Origin: Igneacidithiobacillus copahuensis
GTDB lineage: Bacteria > Pseudomonadota > Gammaproteobacteria > Acidithiobacillales > Acidithiobacillaceae
Assembly (NCBI RefSeq): GCF_018854015.1
Contig: NZ_JAAXYO010000048.1
Span: 1-64,000, forward strand
Reading direction: 5' to 3'
Length of the DNA: 64,000 nucleotides
Part shown: piece after piece, positions 49,471-59,002 of the stretch
How positions within the stretch are numbered: position 1 is the stretch's first letter
Layout of the letters: each line of letters starts with the position of its first letter
Made by a program: the position numbers and the translations under genes
Notes under the pieces: generated by a model
The model's input: only the letters and a program-made list of their open reading frames with translations
Databases searched by the model: none
Told to the model about the DNA's origin: nothing

Positions 49471-50064
49471 ATGCGACTCCTCAGCACGCCCACCAGCCCC
49501 TACGCCCGCAAGGTCCACATCGCCCTGCGGGAAAAGAATCTCCCATGCGAGATCGAAATTGTCGATCTGCGCGATCCGGAACATGCCGGCAAGGAACAAA
49601 ATCCGCTGGGCAAGATCCCCATCCTGCTCTGCAACGACGGCGAGGCGATCTATGATTCCGCGGTCATTCTGCAGTACTTGGAGCTATTGCATCCGCAACC
49701 GCCCCTGCTCCCCAGCGATCCCATGGAGAAGATCCGCTGCCTGCGCCTGGAGGCCCTGGCCGACGGTATCATGGACGCGACCATTGCCTGGGTGCAGGAG
49801 CATCGTCGCAGCAAGGATTGTCAGGATCCGGGTCTACTGAAGAAGCAGCGCGGCAAGGTACAGGATGGTCTCGCCTTTCTGCAGACGCAAAGCCGGGATT
49901 GGAGCCCGGACAGCCCTCTCGATCTGGGCCGAATCGCGGCGATTGCTGCCATTGGCTACGTCGATCTGCGCGCCCCCGAGCTGCTCGTCCCCTATGCCGA
50001 CCTGCACCGCTGGTATCAATCCCTGCGCGACCGCCCCAGTGTCGCCGAAACCACCCCACAATGA
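49471..50064 (+). CDS. Glutathione S-transferase family protein
   Basis: A 197-residue GST: thioredoxin-like N-domain with the STPTSPYARKV active-site segment (Ser/Tyr region), the cis-Pro in GKIPILL and SAVILQYLE, then an all-helical C-domain. Uses glutathione made by gshA/gshB; the substrate is unknown. The ATG at 49471 has AAGGA 7 bases upstream, and the frame is open to 49369. First gene of a long plus-strand series, 10 bases before the second xthA. Confidence 0.88.
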   Translation: MRLLSTPTSPYARKVHIALREKNLPCEIEIVDLRDPEHAGKEQNPLGKIPILLCNDGEAIYDSAVILQYLELLHPQPPLLPSDPMEKIRCLRLEALADGIMDATIAWVQEHRRSKDCQDPGLLKKQRGKVQDGLAFLQTQSRDWSPDSPLDLGRIAAIAAIGYVDLRAPELLVPYADLHRWYQSLRDRPSVAETTPQ

Positions 50065-50074
50065 GCCTGTCCGC

Positions 50075-50848
50075 GTGAAAATTGCCAGCTGGAACGTCAA
50101 CTCCCTGAAGGTACGCCTGCCGCAGGTGCTCGACTGGCTACAGGCGGAAGAAGCAGACGTACTTTGCCTGCAGGAAACCAAACTCACCGATGAACGGTTT
50201 CCCGTGCTAGCGCTGCAGGAGATCGGCTATCAGAGCCTGTACCACGGACAAAGCACCTACAATGGCGTCGCCATCCTCAGTCGTTTGCCGCTGCAGGATC
50301 CGCGTTGCGATTGGCCGGATGGCAGTGACGGCCAGGCACGCATCTGTGCTGCCAGCATCGGCGATTTGCGCATCATCGATGTCTACGTGCCCAATGGCCA
50401 GGCCGTCGACAGCGACAAATATCGCTACAAACTCGCCTGGCTCGCGCGCCTGGAAGGGCTGCTGCGCGAGGAGTTGCAGCAATCGCCCAATCTGCTGCTG
50501 CTCGGTGACTTCAACATCGCCCCCACTGACCTGGACGTCCACGATCCCGTTGCCTGGGGCGAGGACATCCTCTGCTCGCCGGCCGAACGCACCGCCCTGC
50601 AGCGACTTTTCGATCTGGGACTCATCGACCTCTTTCGCCACCAGCATCCAGAAACGCGCGCCTGGAGCTGGTGGGATTATCGCGCTGCCGGCTTTCGCCG
50701 TGACATTGGTCTACGCATCGATCTGCTCCTGGGCAGCAAAACCCTCTTACCCCGTCTGCAGGAAGTGCACATCGACCGCGCCGCGCGGGCGGCAGAACGC
50801 CCCTCGGACCATGCCCCGGTCTGCCTCACTCTGAAGGAATCCGTATGA
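50075..50848 (+). CDS. Exodeoxyribonuclease III family protein, copy 2
   Basis: A 257-residue member of the ExoIII/AP endonuclease family with ASWNVNSLKVR, LQETKLT, GDFNIAPTDLDV and SDHAPV, all catalytic residues kept. It is clearly diverged from the copy at 47460-48221. The start is a GTG 10 bases after the gst stop; the upstream open frame lies over gst. It overlaps hemH by 4 bases. Confidence 0.92.
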   Translation: MKIASWNVNSLKVRLPQVLDWLQAEEADVLCLQETKLTDERFPVLALQEIGYQSLYHGQSTYNGVAILSRLPLQDPRCDWPDGSDGQARICAASIGDLRIIDVYVPNGQAVDSDKYRYKLAWLARLEGLLREELQQSPNLLLLGDFNIAPTDLDVHDPVAWGEDILCSPAERTALQRLFDLGLIDLFRHQHPETRAWSWWDYRAAGFRRDIGLRIDLLLGSKTLLPRLQEVHIDRAARAAERPSDHAPVCLTLKESV

Positions 50849-51894
50849 TTGGTATTCTCTTGGTCAATCTGGGTACCCCTGAGGCGCCCACTACCCCGGC
50901 CGTACGACGCTACCTCCGCGAGTTTCTCAGCGACCCCCGGGTGGTGGAGATCCCGCGCATCCTCTGGTGGCCCATCCTCAACGGCCCCATCCTGTTGACG
51001 CGACCGGCCCGCTCGGCGCGCGCCTACCGCAGTATCTGGCTGGATGAAGGTTCGCCACTGCTCGTGCATAGCCAGAATCTGGCCGCGGGCTTGCAGCAAC
51101 AATATGATTCCCGCCAGCCGGGCACTGTCCTGGTGCGTCTGGCCATGCGCTATGGGCAACCTTCCGTGGCCACGGGACTGCGTGCCCTGCGCGATGCCGG
51201 CTGCGAAAAGATCGTCGTGGTGCCGCTGTACCCACAGTATTCCGCCACCACCACGGCAGCGATCTTCGATGCCGTAAGCGCCGAACTGCGCAACTGGCGC
51301 AATCTTCCCGAACTGGTCTTTCTGCGCGACTGGCACCAGCATCCCCGCTATATCGATGCCCTTGCCCGCTCAGTGCGCGCGCACTGGGAACAGAACGGCC
51401 GTCCAGATCGTCTGCTGCTGTCCTTCCATGGCCTGCCGGCGCGTAATGTCGCCCTCGGCGACCCCTATCGCGCGGAATGCGAAAGGACCACGGAACTGCT
51501 GATTAACGCCTTGGGACTGCAACCAGAGCAATGGATACAGACCTTTCAAAGCCGTTTTGGTCCGGCGCGCTGGCTCGAACCCTACACCTCGGTCACGCTG
51601 CAGGAACTGGGCAAGGCCGGCGTCGGCCGGGTGGACTGCCTCTGCCCCGGATTTGTGACCGACTGCCTGGAAACGCTGGAAGAGATCGCCATCGGCGGCA
51701 AGGAGATCTTTCTCCATGCGGGGGGCGAACAACTGCATTATATCTCCTGTCTCAATGCCGATACTGCGTGGATCGCGGATTTTCGCGCCATCCTCGATGA
51801 ACGTATTCCCTGGGATGACAAGCTTTTGCGCAGCCCAGCGGCAACGGCTACACTGCCGTTGGAAAATCCACCCACGAAGGAAGCTGCGCCATGA
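50845..51894 (+). CDS. hemH: Ferrochelatase
   Basis: Inserts Fe2+ into protoporphyrin IX, the last step of haem synthesis. A 349-residue protein with LLVNLGTPEAP, PLYPQYSATTT, the active-site His in LSFHGLPARN and the FVTDCLETLEEI helix. Overlaps xthA copy 2 and slyD by 4 bases each. Haem supply is relevant to respiration and to the globin-type cyclase in this window. Confidence 0.97.
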   Translation: MIGILLVNLGTPEAPTTPAVRRYLREFLSDPRVVEIPRILWWPILNGPILLTRPARSARAYRSIWLDEGSPLLVHSQNLAAGLQQQYDSRQPGTVLVRLAMRYGQPSVATGLRALRDAGCEKIVVVPLYPQYSATTTAAIFDAVSAELRNWRNLPELVFLRDWHQHPRYIDALARSVRAHWEQNGRPDRLLLSFHGLPARNVALGDPYRAECERTTELLINALGLQPEQWIQTFQSRFGPARWLEPYTSVTLQELGKAGVGRVDCLCPGFVTDCLETLEEIAIGGKEIFLHAGGEQLHYISCLNADTAWIADFRAILDERIPWDDKLLRSPAATATLPLENPPTKEAAP

Positions 51895-52376
51895 AGATCG
51901 CCAAGGACTGCGTTGTCACCCTGGACTACACCCTGACCGACGAGGACGGTGAAATCCTCGATAGCTCCGAAGGCGACGAGCCTTTGGTCTACCTGCATGG
52001 CCATGGCGACATCGTGCCGGGGCTGGAACGCGCCCTCAATGGTCATCAGGTTGGCGATCAGGTCGAGGCGGACGTGAGCCCGGAAGATGGCTACGGCGAT
52101 TGGGACGAAGACCTGGTCGACGTCGTGGGCAAGGAAGATTTTGACGATCCCGAAGAACTCGAGGTCGGCGCGCAGTTCGAGGTCGACACCGACGAGGGCG
52201 TACGGATCGCCACAGTGATCGAGATGGAGGGGGAAGACATCACCGTAGACCTCAATCATCCCCTGGCCGGCATGAACCTGCATTTTGCCGTCAAGGTGCT
52301 CGATGTACGCGCCGCCAGCGCCGAGGAGCTCGCGCACGGCCACGTGCATGGTCCGCACGGACACGAGCACGACTGA
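51891..52376 (+). CDS. slyD: FKBP-type peptidyl-prolyl isomerase SlyD
   Basis: A 161-residue isomerase/chaperone: FKBP half (VTLDYTLTDEDGE), insert-in-flap chaperone domain (about 75-125) and a short His-rich tail (HGHVHGPHGHEHD) that may bind nickel or other metals. The acidic composition is typical. It starts within the hemH stop (ATGA) and ends 13 bases before anmK. Confidence 0.94.
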   Translation: MKIAKDCVVTLDYTLTDEDGEILDSSEGDEPLVYLHGHGDIVPGLERALNGHQVGDQVEADVSPEDGYGDWDEDLVDVVGKEDFDDPEELEVGAQFEVDTDEGVRIATVIEMEGEDITVDLNHPLAGMNLHFAVKVLDVRAASAEELAHGHVHGPHGHEHD

Positions 52377-52389
52377 TCAGGGAGCGCTC

Positions 52390-53526
52390 TTGCGGATCCT
52401 GGGGATGATGTCCGGCACCAGTGCCGATGGCATCGACGCCGCTCTCCTGGAATTTTCGGCCCTGAGTGCGGGGGAGTTCCGCGGTCATTGGCACTCCCCC
52501 TATCCGCCAGCATTGCAGGAGCGCCTGTTTCGCCTGCAGGAGGGTGACGCCGCGCGCCCGCTCCTAGCCATTGATCGGGAGATTGGGCGATTGCATGGCG
52601 AATTTGCGCAGCAAATTCTTGCCTCTGGGGTGCAATTCGATCTGCTTGCCCTGCATGGGCAAACCGTCGCCCACCAGCCCGATGGACCCGACGGCTACAC
52701 CTGGCAGATCGGCTCTGCCTATGAGCTCGCACAGGCAACCGGCTGCAGCGTGGCCCATGACTTTCGCCGTGCCGACCTCGCAGCCGGTGGACAGGGCGCG
52801 CCCCTGGTACCCCCCTTTCATGGCGCGCTGCTCGCCACGGAGCGGCCCCTGCTGGTCCTGAATCTCGGAGGCATGGCCAACCTGACCTGGATTCCTGCAC
52901 GGGGCAGTGAAGGGAGGATCCGCGCCTTCGATACTGGTCCCGGCAATGTCCTGATCGATGCCGCAGTGCAACTCCTGAGCGACGGAAAACTGCGCTATGA
53001 CGCCGACGGCGCCTGGGCGGCACAGGGTCGAGTGCAGGAGAACATGCTACGGGAGTGGCTTGCCCTCGACTACTTTCAACGGCCACCACCCAAGAGCACC
53101 GGACGGGAGCTCTTCAATGCCCGCTGGATAGAGGCACAATGGTCGGTTTGGCAAAGCGGGAAAGCGGACTTTCTCGCGAGCCTCTGCGCCTTGACCGCCC
53201 GCAGCATCGCCCAGGCGGCGCAGCGCTGGCTGCCGTCGGCGGCACGGATGCTGGTTTTTGGCGGTGGCGCCTGCAACCGTACCCTGCTTGCGAACTTGCA
53301 GACCGCGCTGCCGGATGTGGCGGTGGAAATGGGTGAACAGGCGAGTGGAATCCCCAGTGCTGCCATGGAAGCCCTGGCCTTCGCCTGGCTGGGCGGACAG
53401 TGTCTGCTCGGCCGTCCGATTGATCTGCACGGGGTTACCGGGCAACGGGAGGCGGTCGTTCTCGGTAGCTTGTATCCAGGGAGAAACTGGTCCCAGGTTC
53501 TGCACTTGCGGGAGCAACTATGCTGA
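52390..53526 (+). CDS. anmK: Anhydro-N-acetylmuramic acid kinase
   Basis: Phosphorylates and opens 1,6-anhydro-MurNAc in peptidoglycan recycling. A 378-residue sugar-kinase-fold protein with MMSGTSADGIDAAL at the N-terminus, LALHGQTVAH, VLNLGGMANLT, FDTGPGN and VFGGGACN. The TTG at 52390 is chosen because AGGGAG lies 5 bases upstream and the family begins a few residues before MSGTS; the frame is open to 52285 over slyD. Overlaps aroE by 7 bases. Confidence 0.95.
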   Translation: MRILGMMSGTSADGIDAALLEFSALSAGEFRGHWHSPYPPALQERLFRLQEGDAARPLLAIDREIGRLHGEFAQQILASGVQFDLLALHGQTVAHQPDGPDGYTWQIGSAYELAQATGCSVAHDFRRADLAAGGQGAPLVPPFHGALLATERPLLVLNLGGMANLTWIPARGSEGRIRAFDTGPGNVLIDAAVQLLSDGKLRYDADGAWAAQGRVQENMLREWLALDYFQRPPPKSTGRELFNARWIEAQWSVWQSGKADFLASLCALTARSIAQAAQRWLPSAARMLVFGGGACNRTLLANLQTALPDVAVEMGEQASGIPSAAMEALAFAWLGGQCLLGRPIDLHGVTGQREAVVLGSLYPGRNWSQVLHLREQLC

Positions 53527-54374
53527 CGCCCAGTGGTGGAGCCATGGTCTGCGGCATTATTGGCGATCCCGTGCAGCACAGTCTGTCCCCCTGGATGCAG
53601 CGGCAGTTTGCCGAACAACTGGGATTGGATTTTCTGTACGCGCCTTTTCCCGTCGCTACAGAGCATCTGCCCACTGCCCTTCGCGGGCTACAGGCGCTCG
53701 GAGTGCGCGGCATCAATGTCACTATTCCGCACAAAGAGGCGCTGCTGCCATTCGTCGATGAGCTCTCGCCGCGGGCTGCTGCCATCGGTGCCGTCAACAC
53801 CCTGCTCTTCGAGCACGGGCGCATTCTCGGCGAAAACACCGATGTCACCGGTTTTGCCCGCTCCCTGCGCCGCCATGCCGGCACGATCAGCGGCCCCAGC
53901 CTGGTGATTGGGGCGGGCGGGGCGGCGCGGGCCATTCTCCACGCCCTGGCGGGGGAAGGCGCCACTCCCATCTACCTGGCCAACCGCACTCTGGCCCGCG
54001 CCGAGGCCCTGGCAACCGAGTTTCCGACCCTACCCATCCGTCCGCTGGCTCTTTCCCGCACGGCCATCCAACCACACTTGCGCAGCATCCAACTACTGGT
54101 GAATACCAGTAGTCGGGGTCTGCGTGGCGAAGGTCACCCGGAAATCGATCTGCAGCAGATGCCTGCATCCGGCATTGTTTGTGATATCGTCTATAAACCC
54201 TTGCAGACCCCCTTGCTGGTGGCGGCCAAGGTTCATGGGCTGCGTTGTGTGGACGGCCTGGGCATGCTGGTGGAGCAGGGGGCGGAAAGTTTTCGTATCT
54301 GGACCGGTCAGTTGCCAAACGCCGGAGCTGTGGAGGAAATCCTGCGGACATGGCTGCAAACCCCGAAGCGATAA
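53520..54374 (+). CDS. aroE: Shikimate dehydrogenase
   Basis: Reduces 3-dehydroshikimate with NADPH in aromatic amino acid synthesis. A 284-residue protein: GDPVQHSLSPWM, the catalytic Lys in NVTIPHKE, NTDVTGF, nucleotide-binding GAGGAARA and the GLGMLVEQGAESF segment. The start overlaps the anmK stop by 7 bases; its 3' end overlaps pilB by 25. Confidence 0.96.
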   Translation: MLTPSGGAMVCGIIGDPVQHSLSPWMQRQFAEQLGLDFLYAPFPVATEHLPTALRGLQALGVRGINVTIPHKEALLPFVDELSPRAAAIGAVNTLLFEHGRILGENTDVTGFARSLRRHAGTISGPSLVIGAGGAARAILHALAGEGATPIYLANRTLARAEALATEFPTLPIRPLALSRTAIQPHLRSIQLLVNTSSRGLRGEGHPEIDLQQMPASGIVCDIVYKPLQTPLLVAAKVHGLRCVDGLGMLVEQGAESFRIWTGQLPNAGAVEEILRTWLQTPKR

Positions 54375-56050
54375 CCTTGACCCCCCTTTTGCGTGGACTG
54401 GTGGGGGCAGGCCTGGCGGATGAGAGCGCTCTCCGTGCCCTGCTGAACGATCCCGCGCGCGGCAAGCAGCCGTTGCTTCCTTTTCTGGTCGAAAAGAAAG
54501 CTATCTCGGCAAGCGCCTTGGTGGAATATCTCGCCGAACGCTACAAGATGCCGATGCTCGATCTGGCGGCCATACAACTGGACGAAACCGTCATTCATCG
54601 CATCGACCGCGCGCTTCTGGAGCGCCATCAGGTCCTTCCCATTTCTCTGCATCGCGATACGCTGTATCTGGCGATGGCCGACCCCACCGATGTCAAGGCG
54701 ACCGAAGACATCCGCTTCAACGCTGGCGGCCTGCAGATCAATCCCATCCTGGTCGAGGCCGACAAGCTGGCCAAGGCGGTTGCGGAATTCTCCGGCGGAT
54801 TCAAGAATCAGCTGGAAGAATTCTTCGCCCCCGATGACGCTCAGCAAGAGCAGGATGAATTTGATCTGGCCGGCGATGCCCGCGGAGAGGATGCCCCCGT
54901 TGTGCGCTTTGTCCAGCAGCTCCTCCTCGATGCAATCCAAAAGGGCGTATCGGATATTCACATCGAGCCCTACGAACGGGATATTCGTGTGCGCTATCGC
55001 CTCGATGGCGTGCTGCAGGACATGCTCCACCCCCCGATCGGCCTGCGCGATGGCATCACCTCTCGCTTGAAGATCCTTTGTCGTCTCGACATTTCCGAGC
55101 GGCGCCTGCCCCAGGACGGACGCCTGCGGGTTCGCGTTCCCCCGGCAAGAATCATCGATTTCCGCGTCTCTTTCCTGCCGACCAATTTCGGCGAGACCAT
55201 TGTCCTGCGTCTGCTCGATCCGGCCAGCTCCAAGGTGCCCATCGAAGCGCTGGGTTTCCTGCCGCAACAATTGCGTGCCTTCGACGATGCCATCCACCGG
55301 CCCTACGGGATGATCCTCGTTACCGGTCCGACCGGATCCGGCAAAACCACGACCCTGTACACTGCGCTCAACATTCTCAACACCGGCGATGTCAACATCA
55401 GCACGGCGGAGGACCCGGTAGAAATCCCCGTCTACGGCATCAACCAGGTGAACATCAACGAACGCATCGGGCTCAACTTTGCCGCGGCGCTGCGCTCGTT
55501 TCTGCGTCAGGACCCCGATGTGATCATGGTCGGTGAAGTCCGCGATCTGGAAACCGCCGAGACTGCGGTAAAGGCGGCCCAGACCGGACACCTGGTGCTC
55601 GCCACCCTGCACACCAATGACGCGCCGCAAAGCCTCACCCGACTGGAAAACATGGGGATTCCGACCTACAACATCGCTGGCAGCGTGCATCTGGTCATGG
55701 CACAGCGCCTGGTGCGGAAGCTTTGTGTCGCCTGTAAAAAGCCCGAAAAAGTCCCGGAGGCCGCGCTGTTGGAAGCCGGCTTCACCGCCGAGGATCTCCC
55801 CGGTCTGCAACCCATGGGGCCGGTCGGCTGCGAGCAGTGCAACGGCGGCTATCGCGGCCGTATGGGCCTGTATCAGGTCATGCCTATCAGCGAGGCCATG
55901 CGCGAGGTCATTCTGCGAGGGGGATCGGCAATGGACCTGTCCCGCCAGGCCGCGGCGGAAGGCATTCTCAGCATGCGCCAATCCGGACTATTGCGGGTCA
56001 AAGAAGGCATAACCAGTCTTGAAGAAGTCCTTCGCGTCACCAACCTCTGA
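54350..56050 (+). CDS. pilB: Type IV pilus assembly ATPase PilB
   Basis: Drives pilus extension. A 566-residue GspE-family ATPase: N-terminal MshE-like domain (about 10-160), core with GPTGSGKTTTLY Walker A, Asp box, EVRDLETAETA Walker B and the His box GHLVLATLHTN, plus a tetra-Cys zinc site (CVACKK and CEQCNGG). The ATG at 54350 has GAGGAA 11 bases upstream. Unlike the usual pilB-pilC-pilD order, pilC is absent and pilS-pilR follow. Confidence 0.94.
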   Translation: MAANPEAITLTPLLRGLVGAGLADESALRALLNDPARGKQPLLPFLVEKKAISASALVEYLAERYKMPMLDLAAIQLDETVIHRIDRALLERHQVLPISLHRDTLYLAMADPTDVKATEDIRFNAGGLQINPILVEADKLAKAVAEFSGGFKNQLEEFFAPDDAQQEQDEFDLAGDARGEDAPVVRFVQQLLLDAIQKGVSDIHIEPYERDIRVRYRLDGVLQDMLHPPIGLRDGITSRLKILCRLDISERRLPQDGRLRVRVPPARIIDFRVSFLPTNFGETIVLRLLDPASSKVPIEALGFLPQQLRAFDDAIHRPYGMILVTGPTGSGKTTTLYTALNILNTGDVNISTAEDPVEIPVYGINQVNINERIGLNFAAALRSFLRQDPDVIMVGEVRDLETAETAVKAAQTGHLVLATLHTNDAPQSLTRLENMGIPTYNIAGSVHLVMAQRLVRKLCVACKKPEKVPEAALLEAGFTAEDLPGLQPMGPVGCEQCNGGYRGRMGLYQVMPISEAMREVILRGGSAMDLSRQAAAEGILSMRQSGLLRVKEGITSLEEVLRVTNL

Positions 56051-56057
56051 CGGTACC

Positions 56058-57641
56058 ATGCAAGCTGACAACCAGCATCGCCTCACGATGGGGGTTTGGG
56101 GCCTCGCCCTTTCGCGCCTTCTGGTAAGTACCGCTCTCGTCCTGATCAGTACGCTATCCAGCAAGACCCTGATCCTCGAGCCTGCCGGGCCAAGCGCTGC
56201 GGTTCGCGATACCAGCGTCATCGCCCTCCTCTGGAGTCTGGGTATTCTCTTCACATTGCAGTTGTGGCCAGGTTTCTGGCAGGAAAGAAAGAAGCTTTTT
56301 ATCAGCAGCATCGATATGGCGTTGGTTCTGACCCTTTTTGCCCTCACTGGCGGGTTATCCGGAACCCTCGTTATACTTCCTCTGTTGCTGCTCATTGCCA
56401 ATGCCTATCAGTTGCGCGGCAAAGCGGCCCTCGCCTTTGTCTGGATCCTGATCCTGTTCATTTTTTTGCTCAGCGGCTGGCAGGAGATTGAATGGTTTTC
56501 TAGCCGCACGCTGATGTATCTGGTTGCTCTGCTCACCGTTGCCTTTCTTGCCGACAACCTCGTGCGTAATCGCGAGCGTGCGGCCATCTGGAATGCCGCC
56601 AGAGAACAGGAAATTCTCGATTTAAACGCTCTGAATCAAGAAATCATTCAACAAAGTGATGTCGGGATTCTGGTCCTCGACCGGCAGCATCGCACGTTAT
56701 TCAGCAATCCCGTTGCCCGCGCCATGATCAACCTGCCGCAGGATTCTGGATTCCCGGAAGCGCTCGATCTGTTGCGCCCGGAGCTGGCAGACTTCCTCTA
56801 CGCCAAAGCGCCGCAGAGCGAGAAGGAACTGGTTCTTTCCGCAGCGGATGGCGGCAAACGGAGTTTTTGGGTGCAGAGTATTCCACTTCCGAATACCCCA
56901 TATACGATCCTAACATTACGCGATGCAACGATTCTTTGGGAACGACAACGGGAAATACAGATGGCGGCACTGGGGCGGCTCGCGGCGAACATTGCGCATG
57001 AGATTCGCAATCCGCTCAGCGCCATTCGCCATGCCGCACAACTGTTGGGGGAACGGGCACTGAAGGAGAGTGAAAGCCGCCTGCTGAGCATCATCGATCG
57101 TGAGTCGCAGCGTCTGAACCGCATCGTCGACTCCGTGCTGGAAATGGCGCGCCCGCGGGCGGCCCACCCGGAACCCATTGCTCTCAGCGCCTGGTTGCCG
57201 GTAGTCCTGAATCAACTACGCGAGGATCCGTTGCTAAGAGATCTTCAGGTGAAACTCGATATCCCCAATAGTCTTCCCCTGGCCAGCTGTGATTCAGAGC
57301 AACTTCAGCAAATTTTCGCCAATTTGCTGGTGAATGCGGCGCGCTACGGGCAAGGCGAAAACCATATCCGGCAAGTGGATATTTCGGTTGCGGCTTTCCG
57401 TGACCCGGAAGAACTGGAAATCCGCGTGCGCGATCACGGCCCGGGTATTCCCGAAGAAAACCTGGAGCGTATTTTTGAACCCTTTTTCACGACGGAATCC
57501 CAAGGCACAGGACTGGGCCTGCCTTTGGTGCGCGAATTGCTCCGTGCCAACCACGGGGATATTGGCGTCCAGAATCATCGTAACGGTGGTGCGGAATTCT
57601 GGTTCCGGCTGCGGGAGTGGAATCTGGGTACACCGTTATGA
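56058..57641 (+). CDS. pilS: PilS-like sensor histidine kinase
   Basis: A 527-residue kinase with about six N-terminal membrane segments (about 12-180), a PAS domain (about 195-305), HisKA with IAHEIRNPLSAIRH and an ATPase with NLLVNAARYG, DHGPGIP and GTGLGLPLV. This layout matches PilS, which controls pilin transcription through PilR. The ATG at 56058 lies 7 bases after pilB; an in-frame start at 56019 overlaps pilB. Overlaps pilR by 4 bases. Confidence 0.9.
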   Translation: MQADNQHRLTMGVWGLALSRLLVSTALVLISTLSSKTLILEPAGPSAAVRDTSVIALLWSLGILFTLQLWPGFWQERKKLFISSIDMALVLTLFALTGGLSGTLVILPLLLLIANAYQLRGKAALAFVWILILFIFLLSGWQEIEWFSSRTLMYLVALLTVAFLADNLVRNRERAAIWNAAREQEILDLNALNQEIIQQSDVGILVLDRQHRTLFSNPVARAMINLPQDSGFPEALDLLRPELADFLYAKAPQSEKELVLSAADGGKRSFWVQSIPLPNTPYTILTLRDATILWERQREIQMAALGRLAANIAHEIRNPLSAIRHAAQLLGERALKESESRLLSIIDRESQRLNRIVDSVLEMARPRAAHPEPIALSAWLPVVLNQLREDPLLRDLQVKLDIPNSLPLASCDSEQLQQIFANLLVNAARYGQGENHIRQVDISVAAFRDPEELEIRVRDHGPGIPEENLERIFEPFFTTESQGTGLGLPLVRELLRANHGDIGVQNHRNGGAEFWFRLREWNLGTPL

Positions 57642-59002
57642 ATGAGAAGGCCGCTTCCTGGGCGCTAGTCCTGGATGATGAACAGACGATTACAGAACTA
57701 CTCGATATCACCCTCGCGGAGATGGGCTTTTCCGTGCAGGTTGCGCACGATCTGCGCGGCGCACGCGAGGCCCTCGAACTGCATAGCTACGCGTTGTGCC
57801 TGACTGACCTGCGTTTACCGGACGGCAGTGGGCTGGACTTCGTCCGGCATATTCACCGCCATGCACCGCAAGTTCCCGTTGCCGTCATCACCGCCTATTC
57901 CTCCACGGAGGGTGCGGTGGAAGCCATGCAGGCCGGCGCCTTCGACTTCATGACCAAGCCTATCGACCTCAAACGTCTGCGCCGCCTGGTCGAACAGGCA
58001 CGGGCGCTGGCCGTGCTGACGCCCGACGGAGCCAACAACGGGATCGAACGCCTGGTAGGCGACAGCGAAGCGATGCGCGCCTTGCGCCAGCAGATCCAAC
58101 TCTTGGCCCGCAGTAATGCACCGGTCTTCCTGACGGGCGAATCAGGTACTGGCAAAGAGCTCAGTGCGCGCGCCATACACGACGCGGGGCCACGCCGCGA
58201 CAAACCCTTTATTGCGGTGAACTGCGCGGCCATTCCGGAAGGACTGCTGGAAAGCGAGTTGTTCGGCAGCGAGAAGGGGGCATTCACCGGCGCCAACCAG
58301 AAGCGCGAAGGCCTCTTTCTTGCCGCCGATAGCGGCACCCTGTTTCTCGACGAAATCGGTGACGTCCCTATGGCGATGCAGGTGAAGCTGTTACGCGCCC
58401 TGCAGGAGCGCAGTATTCGACCGATCGGTGCGAGCAGCGAAGTTCCTGTCGATATCCGTCTGATCACCGCCACCCATCGGAATCTGCAAGAGATGGTCCA
58501 TGCTGGCACCTTCCGCGCGGACCTCTACTACCGCATTCATGTGGTACCCCTGCAGATTCCCCCTCTACGGCAGCGCCAGGGAGATATTCCTCTGCTTGTC
58601 GCTGCCCTCTTGCGCAAAATCGCCCAACGCCAGGGGAAGGCCCCACCGAGTATGGAAGCAGGTGCTCTCCACTGGCTTGCGCAACAACCCTTTCCCGGGA
58701 ATGTACGGGAGCTGGAAAACCTCCTGGAACGCGCCTTCGCCCTCCATGCAGGGGCGGAGATTACGCTGCAGGATCTGAGCGCGGAGGGCACGATCCGTCC
58801 CGCGCAGATGCCCAGCATGGCGCGTCTTTCCCCCCTGGCAGAGCGACTGCAGAGCGCCGAGCAGGAATTTCTGCGCGCGCAGCTCGCGGCTGCCCGGAAC
58901 GATGTGACGATCTGCGCCCAAAACCTGGGCATCGGCCAACGCTCGCTGGCCCTGCGTCTGCAACTCTGCGAAAAGAGAGGCCCACATGCCGACAATACTT
59001 GA
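57638..59002 (+). CDS. pilR: PilR-like sigma-54-dependent response regulator
   Basis: A 454-residue NtrC-family activator: receiver with LTDLRLPDGSG (phospho-Asp) and KPIDL, AAA+ domain with GESGTGKE, the sigma-54 loop GAFTGA and LFLDEIGD, and a C-terminal helix-turn-helix (ICAQNLGIGQRSL). With PilS it should activate the sigma-54 promoter of pilA, which is not in this window. Overlaps pilS by 4 bases and pilD by 17. Confidence 0.92.
   Translation: MNEKAASWALVLDDEQTITELLDITLAEMGFSVQVAHDLRGAREALELHSYALCLTDLRLPDGSGLDFVRHIHRHAPQVPVAVITAYSSTEGAVEAMQAGAFDFMTKPIDLKRLRRLVEQARALAVLTPDGANNGIERLVGDSEAMRALRQQIQLLARSNAPVFLTGESGTGKELSARAIHDAGPRRDKPFIAVNCAAIPEGLLESELFGSEKGAFTGANQKREGLFLAADSGTLFLDEIGDVPMAMQVKLLRALQERSIRPIGASSEVPVDIRLITATHRNLQEMVHAGTFRADLYYRIHVVPLQIPPLRQRQGDIPLLVAALLRKIAQRQGKAPPSMEAGALHWLAQQPFPGNVRELENLLERAFALHAGAEITLQDLSAEGTIRPAQMPSMARLSPLAERLQSAEQEFLRAQLAAARNDVTICAQNLGIGQRSLALRLQLCEKRGPHADNT

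Noticed and set aside
54308..55981. A 557-residue open frame on minus opposite pilB
   Set aside because: Antisense to all Walker and Cys motifs of pilB; no independent evidence of coding.
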